DNA of 42,954 nucleotides from Candidatus Coprenecus stercoravium (GTDB taxonomy: Bacteria; Bacteroidota; Bacteroidia; Bacteroidales; UBA932), in contig DXAW01000082.1 of the NCBI GenBank assembly GCA_019116865.1, positions 1 through 42,954 of the forward strand. Reading direction: 5' to 3'. How positions within the stretch are numbered: position 1 is the first letter of the stretch; each line of letters begins with the position of its first letter. The translations under genes were made by a program, and so were the position numbers. Positions 34,593-42,954 of the stretch are shown in pieces. Below the pieces are notes generated by a model. It made no database searches. It was not told the origin of the DNA and worked only from the letters and a program-made list of their open reading frames with translations.

Positions 34593-36907
34593 CAGATGCT
34601 GGTCATTGATTTCTGCAACTCACGTGCGGACTTGAGGAATTCTTCGGCAGTCATTTCCTTGAAGAAAAGCAGTCCGTGTGTGGTCCTCAGTCTGGGACTG
34701 GCGTTCTGGTAGAAGAACGGCTTGCCGAGCACGTGCTGTACCTTAGCAAGCTGGTCCACCCAGATTTTCTTGGCCAGGTCGCTGAATTTGCCGTCCAGCA
34801 TGTAGCTGGGGAAGTCGGCGTGTACCTGTGATGCGTAGCAGTTGCAGAAGGCATTGTCGAACACGCTCATGGCGTTGAGCGACACAGGTACGATGTGGGA
34901 TGCCTCTGAAGGCAGGAACCTGTACCATACGTTGCGGTAGCCCCATATGCGGAGATTGCTCAGATCTGTCTCCTTGCCCCATTCACGTATGGCCTCAGCT
35001 ATGGCCTGCAGTACCTTGTAGTGAGTGTCGGGACCGCTGCCCTCGGGGTCGTAGGCGATGCTGATGACAGTGGGCTTGATGGTGCGCAGCTCCTGGAGGA
35101 TAGGCTCGACGTCCCTCTCACGGTTGGGCTGCTCGGTGAAGATGTCTCCGGTATAGAATCCGAGGCGGAGATGGTGTACGTCTTCGCTGCGGATTCCGAA
35201 GAAGCTCCATACAAGCTCTTCCTCGAACTCACGGATCATTCCTTTCAGAAGTCTGATGTCGGCGGACATCTTCTGCCCGTCGTAGCTGTGCCTGGTCTCG
35301 TCAATCACGTCGAGTATCTTCCCGCGCAGCTCTTCTTTGTTCTTTACGCCGAATATCTCGATGAAGTCCCTGACAATTCTGTGCGAGCGGCCTCTCTTGC
35401 GCTCTTCCTCGTTGCCCGAGGCCACGTTGATGAGGAAATGATAGATGTCCTTTTCTCTCTTCTCTTTCCATCCGGAAGTGAAGAAGTCGGGATAGTGTAT
35501 CATCTCGATGCGGTCCTCGTCGAGGAATTTCAGAGTCTCCTCAAGTGCGTTGATGAGGAATTTGTTGGTGACTGCGTTGAATCCGGATGTCATGATGGAG
35601 AAATGTGACTCATTGGTCTCATTTCTTGACACTCTGTGTATATGCGGCAGCAGTCCGAGCAATATGTCGTCGTGATGGGGACCGGTGTAGTAGAACACCT
35701 CGTTGCTCCATGTCGATGTTCCGTGCTCAATCTTTTTGCGGAGAGAGTCGATGACGCTCTGGACAGTATTCTCGCTCAGGTCGGGAATCATGCTGCAATA
35801 CTCGTCGGCCTTGAGGTCCTCCAGAGTAATCTTGTCGCCGTATTTGTTGATGCGGTTGCAGCAGTCTATTACGGCGCGGTCGGTCTTCTCCTGAGACCAG
35901 GGAGTGTCAGTATAATAATGGTATATCGACTCATGCAGCATGGATGCGGCTCCGGTGGTCAGATAGAAACGCGCGTTGGGCAGTTTTGAGAGCACGGATG
36001 CGGGATAGAGGTTGCAAGGAGTCTTCTCCAGTGCGTCGGCCACTACAGGGGCCTTGGCTTCTCCTGCCGCGAATATTATCGCTACTGCGTCGGGGTTGTG
36101 TGTGATGGTGTCCAGACCTATAGTAATAACGGGCTTGATTCTGGATATCTCGATGCCTCCGAGATCGCTGGCCGCGGCGGCCTGAGTCTCGTAGTTGGTG
36201 TGGGTCAGGCGTGTGGTCGAGTGAGGATCGCTTCCCCTGACGTTGAATGCGATATGTCCGTCGGGGCCGATACCGCCCAGGAAGAATCCGATGCCGCCCA
36301 GATCTCTGACTTTCTGGTCGTATTCGGCGCACCAGTTGTCTATCATGAAAATGGAGCGCTGCTGCATCTTCTCTGCGGCGGATTTGGCGTCGCGGTAGCG
36401 CAGGCTCAGGTCGATGACTCCGTCAGGGAATACCTCGGTGAAGTGTCTGCCGTCAGCCAGTGGTATGCGGTCGCAGTTGATGAATACGCCCTTGGATGCG
36501 TCAAGTCCGAAGTCCTCGACGTAATATTTCTGGACGTAGTTGTAGAAGCTGTTGTGCTGTCCGGGATCGATGGGATAGAACTCGTCGATCTGGACGAAGT
36601 GAAGCCCGCGCAGGTCAGGTTTCCTGGTAAGGTGAAGTCCGTTCTCCTCCAGAAGAGCGGTGTTCTCCTTGGTGCCCCACTCGGTCAGTATTCGTTTTAC
36701 CCATGCGATGAAATACTCGGGAGTCTTGCCTGTAGGCAGGCTGATTACTCCGTCAGGATGCTCTGCCGCCCATTCCAGAAAACGTAGGGCGGTAAGCTTT
36801 CCCAGTTTCGGGAAGTTCTCAACAGTGATGTAAGGGATGTTGGTCGGGAACCTGTGCTGGACAGAGCCTATGAAGGTCTTCTCGACATTGGTGAAGTTTG
36901 TACACAT
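34592..36907 (-). CDS. NagB-like glucosamine-6-phosphate deaminase fused to a C-terminal PIG-L/LmbE-like domain
   Basis: LPTGKTPEYFIAWV, VQIDEFYPIDPGQHNSF, GGIGPDGHIAFN (NagB); C-terminal YYTGPHHDDILLGLLPHIHR resembles the PIG-L metal-binding motif. Confidence 0.88.
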   Translation of the reverse strand: MCTNFTNVEKTFIGSVQHRFPTNIPYITVENFPKLGKLTALRFLEWAAEHPDGVISLPTGKTPEYFIAWVKRILTEWGTKENTALLEENGLHLTRKPDLRGLHFVQIDEFYPIDPGQHNSFYNYVQKYYVEDFGLDASKGVFINCDRIPLADGRHFTEVFPDGVIDLSLRYRDAKSAAEKMQQRSIFMIDNWCAEYDQKVRDLGGIGFFLGGIGPDGHIAFNVRGSDPHSTTRLTHTNYETQAAAASDLGGIEISRIKPVITIGLDTITHNPDAVAIIFAAGEAKAPVVADALEKTPCNLYPASVLSKLPNARFYLTTGAASMLHESIYHYYTDTPWSQEKTDRAVIDCCNRINKYGDKITLEDLKADEYCSMIPDLSENTVQSVIDSLRKKIEHGTSTWSNEVFYYTGPHHDDILLGLLPHIHRVSRNETNESHFSIMTSGFNAVTNKFLINALEETLKFLDEDRIEMIHYPDFFTSGWKEKREKDIYHFLINVASGNEEERKRGRSHRIVRDFIEIFGVKNKEELRGKILDVIDETRHSYDGQKMSADIRLLKGMIREFEEELVWSFFGIRSEDVHHLRLGFYTGDIFTEQPNRERDVEPILQELRTIKPTVISIAYDPEGSGPDTHYKVLQAIAEAIREWGKETDLSNLRIWGYRNVWYRFLPSEASHIVPVSLNAMSVFDNAFCNCYASQVHADFPSYMLDGKFSDLAKKIWVDQLAKVQHVLGKPFFYQNASPRLRTTHGLLFFKEMTAEEFLKSARELQKSMTSI

Positions 36908-37076
36908 AATACGACTTTATTTAATCGGACTGCAAAAATACAAAAAATATTCCAATAGTATTCCGTCGGCATTCTGTGTCGAAACTGTACGCCGAGGATT
37001 TTTTTTGATTTCCATAAGTGTCTGAGCACGCAAGATTTGACCTGCAAATTTTTCGGTCGAAAATATCATAAAAAAT

Positions 37077-37107
37077 TTTGGTGATAAAATATTTTGTCCT
37101 ATATTTG
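37077..37107 (+). promoter_or_regulatory. Bacteroidota promoter upstream of rplP
   Basis: TTTG (37077-37080), 19-nt spacer, TATATTTG (37100-37107). Confidence 0.8.
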
Positions 37108-37175
37108 CAGCCCCAATTAATGGGGAGATTGTATTTATTTGTTTGAAAATAATAGACTTACAAAAAGTATAGACA

Positions 37176-37598
37176 ATGTTACAACCAAAGAAAACCAAGT
37201 TCAGAAGGCAGCAGAAAGGCCGCATGAAAGGGAACGCTCATCGTGGAACTGAGCTTTCTTTCGGATCTTTCGGCATCAAGACCCTGGAGTCGGCATGGCT
37301 CACAGGTCAGCAGATAGAGGCTGCCCGTCAGGCTGTAGTGCGTTACATGAAACGTGAAGGTAAGATTTGGATTCGCGTTTTCCCTGACAAACCTTACACT
37401 AAGAAGCCCGCAGAGGTACGTATGGGTAAAGGTAAAGGTAATCCCGAGGGATTCGTGGCTCCCATCACTCCCGGCCGTATGCTTATAGAGGCAGAGGGCG
37501 TGCCCTTGGAGGTGGCTAAGGAGGCTCTCCGTCTCGGCGCACAGAAGCTTCCTGTGACTACCAAGTTCGTAGTCCGCAGAGATTATGTAGAACAATAA
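37176..37598 (+). CDS. rplP: 50S ribosomal protein L16
   Basis: [24 protein letters not shown] ... [35 protein letters not shown]. Confidence 0.99.
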   Translation: MLQPKKTKFRRQQKGRMKGNAHRGTELSFGSFGIKTLESAWLTGQQIEAARQAVVRYMKREGKIWIRVFPDKPYTKKPAEVRMGKGKGNPEGFVAPITPGRMLIEAEGVPLEVAKEALRLGAQKLPVTTKFVVRRDYVEQ

Positions 37599-37615
37599 TT
37601 AATGGAGGAGAAGAT

Positions 37616-37822
37616 ATGAAACCCAAAGAAATCAGAGAAATGTCAATCAAGGACCTTCGCGAGCGCATCGAGACCGAGAAGGCCAATCTGGCACAGATGA
37701 AACTGAATCATGCCGTCTCTCCCATTGAGGATACTTCAAAGATCAGAAAGGCGGGAAAGGATATCGCACGTATGCTTACCATCCTGACTGAAAAGGAAAA
37801 TCAGGCAAAATCAGAAGAGTAA
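37616..37822 (+). CDS. rpmC: 50S ribosomal protein L29
   Basis: 68 aa [57 protein letters not shown]. Confidence 0.97.
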   Translation: MKPKEIREMSIKDLRERIETEKANLAQMKLNHAVSPIEDTSKIRKAGKDIARMLTILTEKENQAKSEE

Positions 37823-37826
37823 TCGT

Positions 37827-38081
37827 ATGGAAAGGAATTTACGTAAGGAAAGAATCGGAGTGGTGGTAAGCAACAAGATGGACAAATCCATAATCGTTGC
37901 TGTAAGAGTAAAGGAGAAACATCCTGTTTACGGCAAGTTCGTGAACAAGACCACCAAGTTCGTCGCTCATGACGAGAAGAACGTGTGCGACGAGGGCGAT
38001 ACGGTCCGCATAATGGAGACACGTCCGTTGAGCAAGACCAAACGCTGGAGATTAGTAGAAATCGTAGAAAAAGTGAAGTAA
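37827..38081 (+). CDS. rpsQ: 30S ribosomal protein S17
   Basis: [45 protein letters not shown]. Confidence 0.98.
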   Translation: MERNLRKERIGVVVSNKMDKSIIVAVRVKEKHPVYGKFVNKTTKFVAHDEKNVCDEGDTVRIMETRPLSKTKRWRLVEIVEKVK

Positions 38082-38082
38082 A

Positions 38083-38448
38083 ATGATACAACAGGAATCA
38101 CGTTTAATGGTAGCTGACAACAGCGGTGCTAAAGAGGTGCTCTGTATCCGTGTTCTCGGAGGTACCCGCCGCCGTTATGCAAGCGTGGGCGACAAGATCG
38201 TTGTCGCTGTCAAGAGCGCTATCCCCGGCGGTGACGCCAAGAAGGGATCGGTCTCCAAGGCCGTTGTGGTGCGCACTAAGAAAGAAATCCGTCGTCCTGA
38301 CGGCTCATATATCCGTTTCGATGACAATGCCTGCGTGCTTTTGAACAATCAGGGTGAGGTTCGCGGAACCCGTATCTTCGGCCCTGTTGCCCGTGAGCTC
38401 CGCGACAATTACATGAAGATTGTCTCTCTTGCACCTGAGGTACTATAA
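38083..38448 (+). CDS. rplN: 50S ribosomal protein L14
   Basis: [37 protein letters not shown]. Confidence 0.99.
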   Translation: MIQQESRLMVADNSGAKEVLCIRVLGGTRRRYASVGDKIVVAVKSAIPGGDAKKGSVSKAVVVRTKKEIRRPDGSYIRFDDNACVLLNNQGEVRGTRIFGPVARELRDNYMKIVSLAPEVL

Positions 38449-38466
38449 TATATAGGAGGTACAGAC

Positions 38467-38790
38467 ATGAATAAGAAATTACATATCAAGAAAGGCGACA
38501 TGGTCTACGTGAATGCCGGAAATGACAAGGGCAAGACCGGAAAGGTTCTCGAGATCATCACCAAGAAAGACCGCGCCATCGTAGAGGGTGTCAACATGGT
38601 GAGCAAGCACACCAAACCCAATGCCAAGCATCCCCAGGGCGGTATTATCAAACAGGAAGCCGGAGTACATATTTCCAACCTCCAGGTAGTGGATCCCGCC
38701 AAGGGAGGTCCTACCAGGATCGGCCGCCGTATGGGCGAGAATGGAAAGTTGGTCCGTTATGCTAAAAAATCAGGAGAGGAGATTAAGTAA
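38467..38790 (+). CDS. rplX: 50S ribosomal protein L24
   Basis: [46 protein letters not shown]. Confidence 0.98.
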   Translation: MNKKLHIKKGDMVYVNAGNDKGKTGKVLEIITKKDRAIVEGVNMVSKHTKPNAKHPQGGIIKQEAGVHISNLQVVDPAKGGPTRIGRRMGENGKLVRYAKKSGEEIK

Positions 38791-39392
38791 TGGCAAAGAA
38801 AAAAGTAGAAGAGACCAAGCAGGAGAATGTAAGCTTGGCAGGATACGTTCCTAATCTTCAGAAGAAATACAAGGAGGAGATTGTGGGCAGGCTCCAGAAG
38901 GAGTTCGGTTTCGCAACTGTGATGCAGGTGCCCAAGCTGGTGAAGATCACCCTCAACCAGGGTATCGGCGATGCTACGGGAGACAAGAAGCTCGTGGAGG
39001 TCGCTCAGCAGGAGCTTACGGCTATCGCAGGTCAGAAGGCCGTGACCACATATTCCCGCAAGGATATATCCAACTTCAAGCTCCGCCGCGGACAGGCTAT
39101 CGGAGTTAAAGTGACACTCAGGGGTGCCCGTATGTACGAGTTCCTTGAGAGGCTTATCGCCGTGTCCCTTCCCCGTATCCGTGACTTCAACGGTATCAAC
39201 GAGAAATTCGACGGCCGCGGTAACTATACCCTCGGTATTAAGGAGCAGATTATCTTCCCTGAGATAGATATCGACAAGATATCCAAGATTTTCGGACTGG
39301 AGATTACCTTCGTGACATCTACAGACAAGGATGAGGAGGCTTATGCTCTTCTCCGTGAGTTCGGACTGCCTTTTAAGAATAAAAAATCGTAA
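38790..39392 (+). CDS. rplE: 50S ribosomal protein L5
   Basis: [56 protein letters not shown]. Confidence 0.98.
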   Translation: MAKKKVEETKQENVSLAGYVPNLQKKYKEEIVGRLQKEFGFATVMQVPKLVKITLNQGIGDATGDKKLVEVAQQELTAIAGQKAVTTYSRKDISNFKLRRGQAIGVKVTLRGARMYEFLERLIAVSLPRIRDFNGINEKFDGRGNYTLGIKEQIIFPEIDIDKISKIFGLEITFVTSTDKDEEAYALLREFGLPFKNKKS

Positions 39393-39401
39393 ATAGAAGA
39401 T

Positions 39402-39671
39402 ATGGCAAAAGAATCAATGAAAGCCCGCGAGGTGAAACGTGCCAGACTGTGCGCTAAATACGCGGAGAAACGTAAAGCATTAAAGGAAGCCGGAGACTGG
39501 GCTGCTCTCGACAAACTCCCCAAGAACTCAAGTCCCTGCCGTCAGCACAACCGCTGCTCCATTACAGGACGTCCTAAAGGCTATATGCGCGTATTCGGCA
39601 TCAGCCGTATTCAGTTCCGCGAGATGGCCAGCAAGGGTTTAATACCTGGAGTAAGAAAAGCATCATGGTAG
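39402..39671 (+). CDS. rpsN: 30S ribosomal protein S14
   Basis: [23 protein letters not shown] ... [40 protein letters not shown]. Confidence 0.98.
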   Translation: MAKESMKAREVKRARLCAKYAEKRKALKEAGDWAALDKLPKNSSPCRQHNRCSITGRPKGYMRVFGISRIQFREMASKGLIPGVRKASW

Positions 39672-39692
39672 GCGGCTGCACTTTCTTCGAAC

Positions 39693-39777
39693 GATTTTCT
39701 GCGTTTTGCTCACTCGGCGATATCCTCATTTACGACAGTAAACTCCGGTGTCTCCTCGCTCGCAGGCCTTGAAAATC
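39693..39777. repeat. Nested palindromic element between rpsN and rpsH
   Basis: Approximately concentric inverted arms: GATTTTC/GAAAATC, CTGCG/CGCAG, TTTAC-GACA-GTAAA. Confidence 0.55.
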
Positions 39778-39887
39778 GCCCGAATAAAGCACAGCAGTTG
39801 TAAAAAAGAAAATTAACTAAATTATTTATAAACCATTGGATATCGGGCGCTGAAAGGCGTCGAACCACTGAAACAAAACTAATTAAA

Positions 39888-40283
39888 ATGACTGATCCAA
39901 TAGCAGACTATCTGACAAGAGTCAGAAACGCGTATCTCGCAAAACACAGAATCGTCGAGGTTCCCTCCTCGAAAATGAAACTGGAGATAACCCGAATCCT
40001 TCATGAGAAAGGTTATATCCTCAGCTACAAGGTAGTGGAAGGAACTCCCTACAACACCATCAAGATGGCTCTCAAGTATCATCCTGAGACCAAGCAGGCC
40101 GCAATCAAGAAGATTCAGAGAGTATCCACTCCCGGTCTGAGACGTTATACGGGAGTAGAGGACATGCCCAGAGTACTCAACGGCATGGGTATCGCCATCC
40201 TCTCCACATCCAAGGGCATCATCACCGACAAGGAGGCCAAGGAAATGAATGTCGGCGGCGAGGTGCTGTGCTATGTTTATTAA
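39888..40283 (+). CDS. rpsH: 30S ribosomal protein S8
   Basis: MTDPIADYLTRVRNAYLAKHRIVEVPSSKMK ... VLNGMGIAILSTSKGIITDKEA. Confidence 0.98.
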   Translation: MTDPIADYLTRVRNAYLAKHRIVEVPSSKMKLEITRILHEKGYILSYKVVEGTPYNTIKMALKYHPETKQAAIKKIQRVSTPGLRRYTGVEDMPRVLNGMGIAILSTSKGIITDKEAKEMNVGGEVLCYVY

Positions 40284-40303
40284 TTTAAAAAAGTAAGAAT
40301 ACA

Positions 40304-40864
40304 ATGTCAAGAATTGGAAAATTGCCTGTACACCTGCCGCAGGGCGTGACCGCAACGGTCGGCGCCGATAATGTGGTACTGGTTAAAGGACCGCTCGGAC
40401 AACTGAGTCAGAAAGTTGATCCTGACATCAAAGTATCCGTTGAAGGGAATACAATTACGGTCAGCCGTCCTACGGACCAACCCCGTCACCGTTCCCTGCA
40501 CGGACTCTACCGCGCACTCATTCACAACATGGTGACCGGAGTATCGACCGGATTCTCCGTAAAACAGGAGCTGATAGGTGTGGGTTACCGCGTTGAGGTC
40601 AAGGGCCAGATCCTTGAGCTCTCACTCGGATATTCACACGATATTCATTTCCAGCTCCCCTCAGAGATTAAAGCTGAGGCCGAGCCTGTGAAGAAGGGAC
40701 AGAACCCTGTTCTTGTTCTCAAGAGCTGCGACAAACAACTGCTCGGCCAGGTAGCCGCCAAGATCCGCTCGATGCGTGCTCCCGAGCCTTATAAGGGTAA
40801 AGGTATTAAGTTTGTTGGCGAACAGCTTCGCCGCAAGGCCGGTAAGTCAGCCGGAGCTAAATAA
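40304..40864 (+). CDS. rplF: 50S ribosomal protein L6
   Basis: MSRIGKLPVHLPQGV ... EPYKGKGIKFVGEQLRRKAGKSAGAK. Confidence 0.98.
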   Translation: MSRIGKLPVHLPQGVTATVGADNVVLVKGPLGQLSQKVDPDIKVSVEGNTITVSRPTDQPRHRSLHGLYRALIHNMVTGVSTGFSVKQELIGVGYRVEVKGQILELSLGYSHDIHFQLPSEIKAEAEPVKKGQNPVLVLKSCDKQLLGQVAAKIRSMRAPEPYKGKGIKFVGEQLRRKAGKSAGAK

Positions 40865-40879
40865 TAGGAGGATAGGAAT

Positions 40880-41242
40880 ATGGCAATGACTAAAATACAG
40901 AGAAGACAGAGAATACGTTACCGCATCCGCAAAGTGGTGAGCGGTACTCCTGAGAGACCCAGGATGTCGGTATTCAGAAGCAACAAGCAGATATATGTTC
41001 AGGTTATCGATGACACCAAGGGAGTGACCCTTGCGTCAGCCGGCTCTACTGACAAGTCTCTCGCAGAGACAGTCAAGGGCAAGACAGCTACCGAGGTGGC
41101 TGCACTGGTCGGTAAGCTCATCGCTGAGCGCGCTGCTGAAAAGGGAATCTCCACCGTGTCTTTCGACAGGGGAGGCTACCTCTATCACGGAAGAGTTAAA
41201 AGTTTGGCAGACGCAGCCCGTGAGGGCGGTCTTAAATTCTAA
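40880..41242 (+). CDS. rplR: 50S ribosomal protein L18
   Basis: [38 protein letters not shown] ... [26 protein letters not shown]. Confidence 0.98.
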   Translation: MAMTKIQRRQRIRYRIRKVVSGTPERPRMSVFRSNKQIYVQVIDDTKGVTLASAGSTDKSLAETVKGKTATEVAALVGKLIAERAAEKGISTVSFDRGGYLYHGRVKSLADAAREGGLKF

Positions 41243-41248
41243 GAGACT

Positions 41249-41767
41249 ATGGCAGATATCAATGTAAAGAAAGTGAAAACCACCGATCTGGAGCTCAAGG
41301 ACAGATTGGTAGCAGTACAGAGGGTTACCAAGGTAACCAAGGGCGGCCGCCACTTCAGCTTCGCTGCTATCGTAGTAGTAGGCGATGAGAGGGGTGTCGT
41401 AGGTTATGGTCTCGGAAAGGCCAACGAAGTCACCACCGCTATCTCCAAGGGGATAGAGGACGCTAAGAAGAATCTCGTAAAGGTTCCTCTTAACAAGAGG
41501 ACCATTCCTCACGAACAGGAGGCTAAGTTCGGTGGCGCCAGGGTATTTATGAAACCCGCCGCTCCCGGTACCGGTGTGAAGGCCGGAGGTGCTATGCGTG
41601 CCGTGTTCGAGTCAGTAGGTGTTCAGGACGTGCTGGCGAAGTCCAAGGGCTCGTCCAACCCTCACAATCTGGTTAAAGCCACCATCGCAGCCCTCGTTGA
41701 GCTCCGTGACGCCTACACTGTGGCAGGTGTCCGCGGTATTCCCATGCAAAGAGTATTTAAAGGATAA
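41249..41767 (+). CDS. rpsE: 30S ribosomal protein S5
   Basis: [46 protein letters not shown]. Confidence 0.98.
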   Translation: MADINVKKVKTTDLELKDRLVAVQRVTKVTKGGRHFSFAAIVVVGDERGVVGYGLGKANEVTTAISKGIEDAKKNLVKVPLNKRTIPHEQEAKFGGARVFMKPAAPGTGVKAGGAMRAVFESVGVQDVLAKSKGSSNPHNLVKATIAALVELRDAYTVAGVRGIPMQRVFKG

Positions 41768-41779
41768 GGAGGTAAGAAG

Positions 41780-41962
41780 ATGGCAAAAGTTAAAGTAACT
41801 CAGATTAAGAGTAAAAACGGATCCACCAAAAGGCAGAGGGCCAATCTCGAGTCTCTCGGACTGCGCCGTATGCACCAGTCGGTGGAAATCGAGCTTACTC
41901 CCGTAACCAACGGAATGATACAGAAAGTTCTGCATCTTGTGAAAGTTGAGGAAATAAACTAA
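41780..41962 (+). CDS. rpmD: 50S ribosomal protein L30
   Basis: 60 aa KVKVTQIKSKNGSTKRQRANLESLGLRRMHQSVEIE. Confidence 0.97.
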   Translation: MAKVKVTQIKSKNGSTKRQRANLESLGLRRMHQSVEIELTPVTNGMIQKVLHLVKVEEIN

Positions 41963-41977
41963 TTCAAGGTAAAAGAG

Positions 41978-42424
41978 ATGAAACTACATAATTTAAAACC
42001 TGCAGAAGGTTCCACCAAGAGAGTAAAGCGGGTCGGAAGAGGAGAAGGCTCAGGACATGGCGGACAGTCGACACGCGGTATGAACGGTGCAAAGTCCCGT
42101 TCCGGTTACCGTCATAAGATCGGATTCGAGGGAGGTCAGATGCCTATTCAGAGACGCCTTCCCAAATTCGGATTCACCAATCCCACCAGAGTCGAGTACA
42201 AGGCGGTCAATCTTTCCGCTCTCCAGACCCTGAGTGAGAAGAGGAATATCACGGTAATTGATTTCGACACACTTGTGTCAGCCGGTCTGGTGTCCAAGAA
42301 CGACAAGGTGAAGATTCTCGGCAACGGAGAGCTGAAAGCGAAGCTTGAGGTTACCGCCGACGCTTTCTCCAAGTCAGCCAAGGAGAAGATTGAGGCTCTT
42401 GACGGAAAGGCTATCGTACTTTAA
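41978..42424 (+). CDS. rplO: 50S ribosomal protein L15
   Basis: MKLHNLKPAEGSTKRVKRVGRGEGSGHGGQSTRGMNGAKSRSGYRHKIGFEGGQMPIQRRLPKFGF. Confidence 0.98.
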   Translation: MKLHNLKPAEGSTKRVKRVGRGEGSGHGGQSTRGMNGAKSRSGYRHKIGFEGGQMPIQRRLPKFGFTNPTRVEYKAVNLSALQTLSEKRNITVIDFDTLVSAGLVSKNDKVKILGNGELKAKLEVTADAFSKSAKEKIEALDGKAIVL

Positions 42425-42438
42425 AACAGTAGCGGCCG

Positions 42439-42954
42439 ATGAAAAGATTTTTTCAGACAATCAAGAATATCTTCAAGATTGAAGAGCTGAGGAAGAGGTT
42501 GGGTTACACCTTCCTCCTCCTGCTCGTCTATCGTCTGGGAAGTTTCATAGTCGTGCCGGGTATCGACCCGACGCAGCTTGCGAACCTCGAAGCCCAGGCG
42601 TCTACGGGCCTCCTCAGTCTGTTGGATATGTTCTCCGGCGGCGCTTTCGGCAACGCTTCCATCTTCGCGCTGGGAGTTATGCCGTATATCTCCGCTTCCA
42701 TCGTCATCCAGCTTCTGGGTGTGATGGTCCCCTATTTCCAGAAAATGCAGAGAGAAGGGGAGAGCGGACGTAGAAAAATGAACCAGTGGACACGCTATCT
42801 GACAATTGTAATCCTTCTGCTTCAAGGACCTGCGTACATTACCAACCTTCACGCACAATTGCCCGCAGATGCGTTCTTAGTACAGGGTTTCGGATTCAAC
42901 ATCTTCGCTACTATCGTGCTGATGGCAGGTACGATGTTCGTGATGTGGCTCGGC
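42439..42954 (+). CDS. secY: Preprotein translocase subunit SecY (partial, runs off window end)
   Basis: Read directly from ATG 42439: MKRFFQTIKNIFKIEELRKRLGYTFLLLLVYRLGSFIVVPGIDP...LLDMFSGGAFGNASIFALGVMPYISASIVIQLLGV; no stop before edge. Confidence 0.97.
   Translation, partial: MKRFFQTIKNIFKIEELRKRLGYTFLLLLVYRLGSFIVVPGIDPTQLANLEAQASTGLLSLLDMFSGGAFGNASIFALGVMPYISASIVIQLLGVMVPYFQKMQREGESGRRKMNQWTRYLTIVILLLQGPAYITNLHAQLPADAFLVQGFGFNIFATIVLMAGTMFVMWLG

Noticed and set aside
36917-37225. 102-aa minus-strand ORF containing MEIKKNPRR, reminiscent of the N-terminus of some Bacteroidota TonB proteins
   Set aside because: Overlaps the rplP promoter and start; only a few residues resemble TonB and the rest does not. 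Too little to call a gene remnant.
39790-39887. Separate promoter for rpsH in the AT-rich stretch
   Set aside because: No TAnnTTTG box with a plausible -33 element was found; left open pending TSS data.
1-42954. CRISPR array, transposase, phage or toxin-antitoxin modules
   Set aside because: No regular direct-repeat array and no recognisable Cas, transposase, integrase or TA proteins in the ORF set.

Overview
Bacteroidota (probably Bacteroidales) chromosomal segment. The evidence is TAnnTTTG -7 promoter boxes, families such as BACON, DUF4270, DUF4294 and DUF3098, and the gene content. From left to right: (i) a tetR-tolC-hlyD-ABC-ABC-permease-permease drug exporter operon (minus) with a divergent MATE efflux gene; (ii) a compact minus-strand envelope operon encoding an OM beta-barrel, two lipoproteins and an exported WG-repeat/caspase-fold protein in which both catalytic dyad positions look substituted; (iii) tRNA-Ser(GCU) with a terminator; (iv) a tolC-macA-macB(ATPase)-macB(permease)-LytS-type kinase-LytTR regulator cluster; (v) a BACON-domain lipoprotein; (vi) a complete bioB-A-F-G-C-D operon; (vii) purN, acpP-fabF, a DUF4270 lipoprotein, a short GT5 'starch synthase', ftsX-DUF3098-uppP-lpxH, DUF4294 and a NagB/PIG-L-like fusion; (viii) a ribosomal protein operon that starts directly at rplP and runs to secY (cut by the window end), with its own promoter and a nested palindrome between rpsN and rpsH. 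Most of the window is ordinary core genome. The best candidate for something undescribed is the pseudo-caspase envelope operon (7998-12100). All calls come from reading the sequence and ORF translations; no database search was possible.
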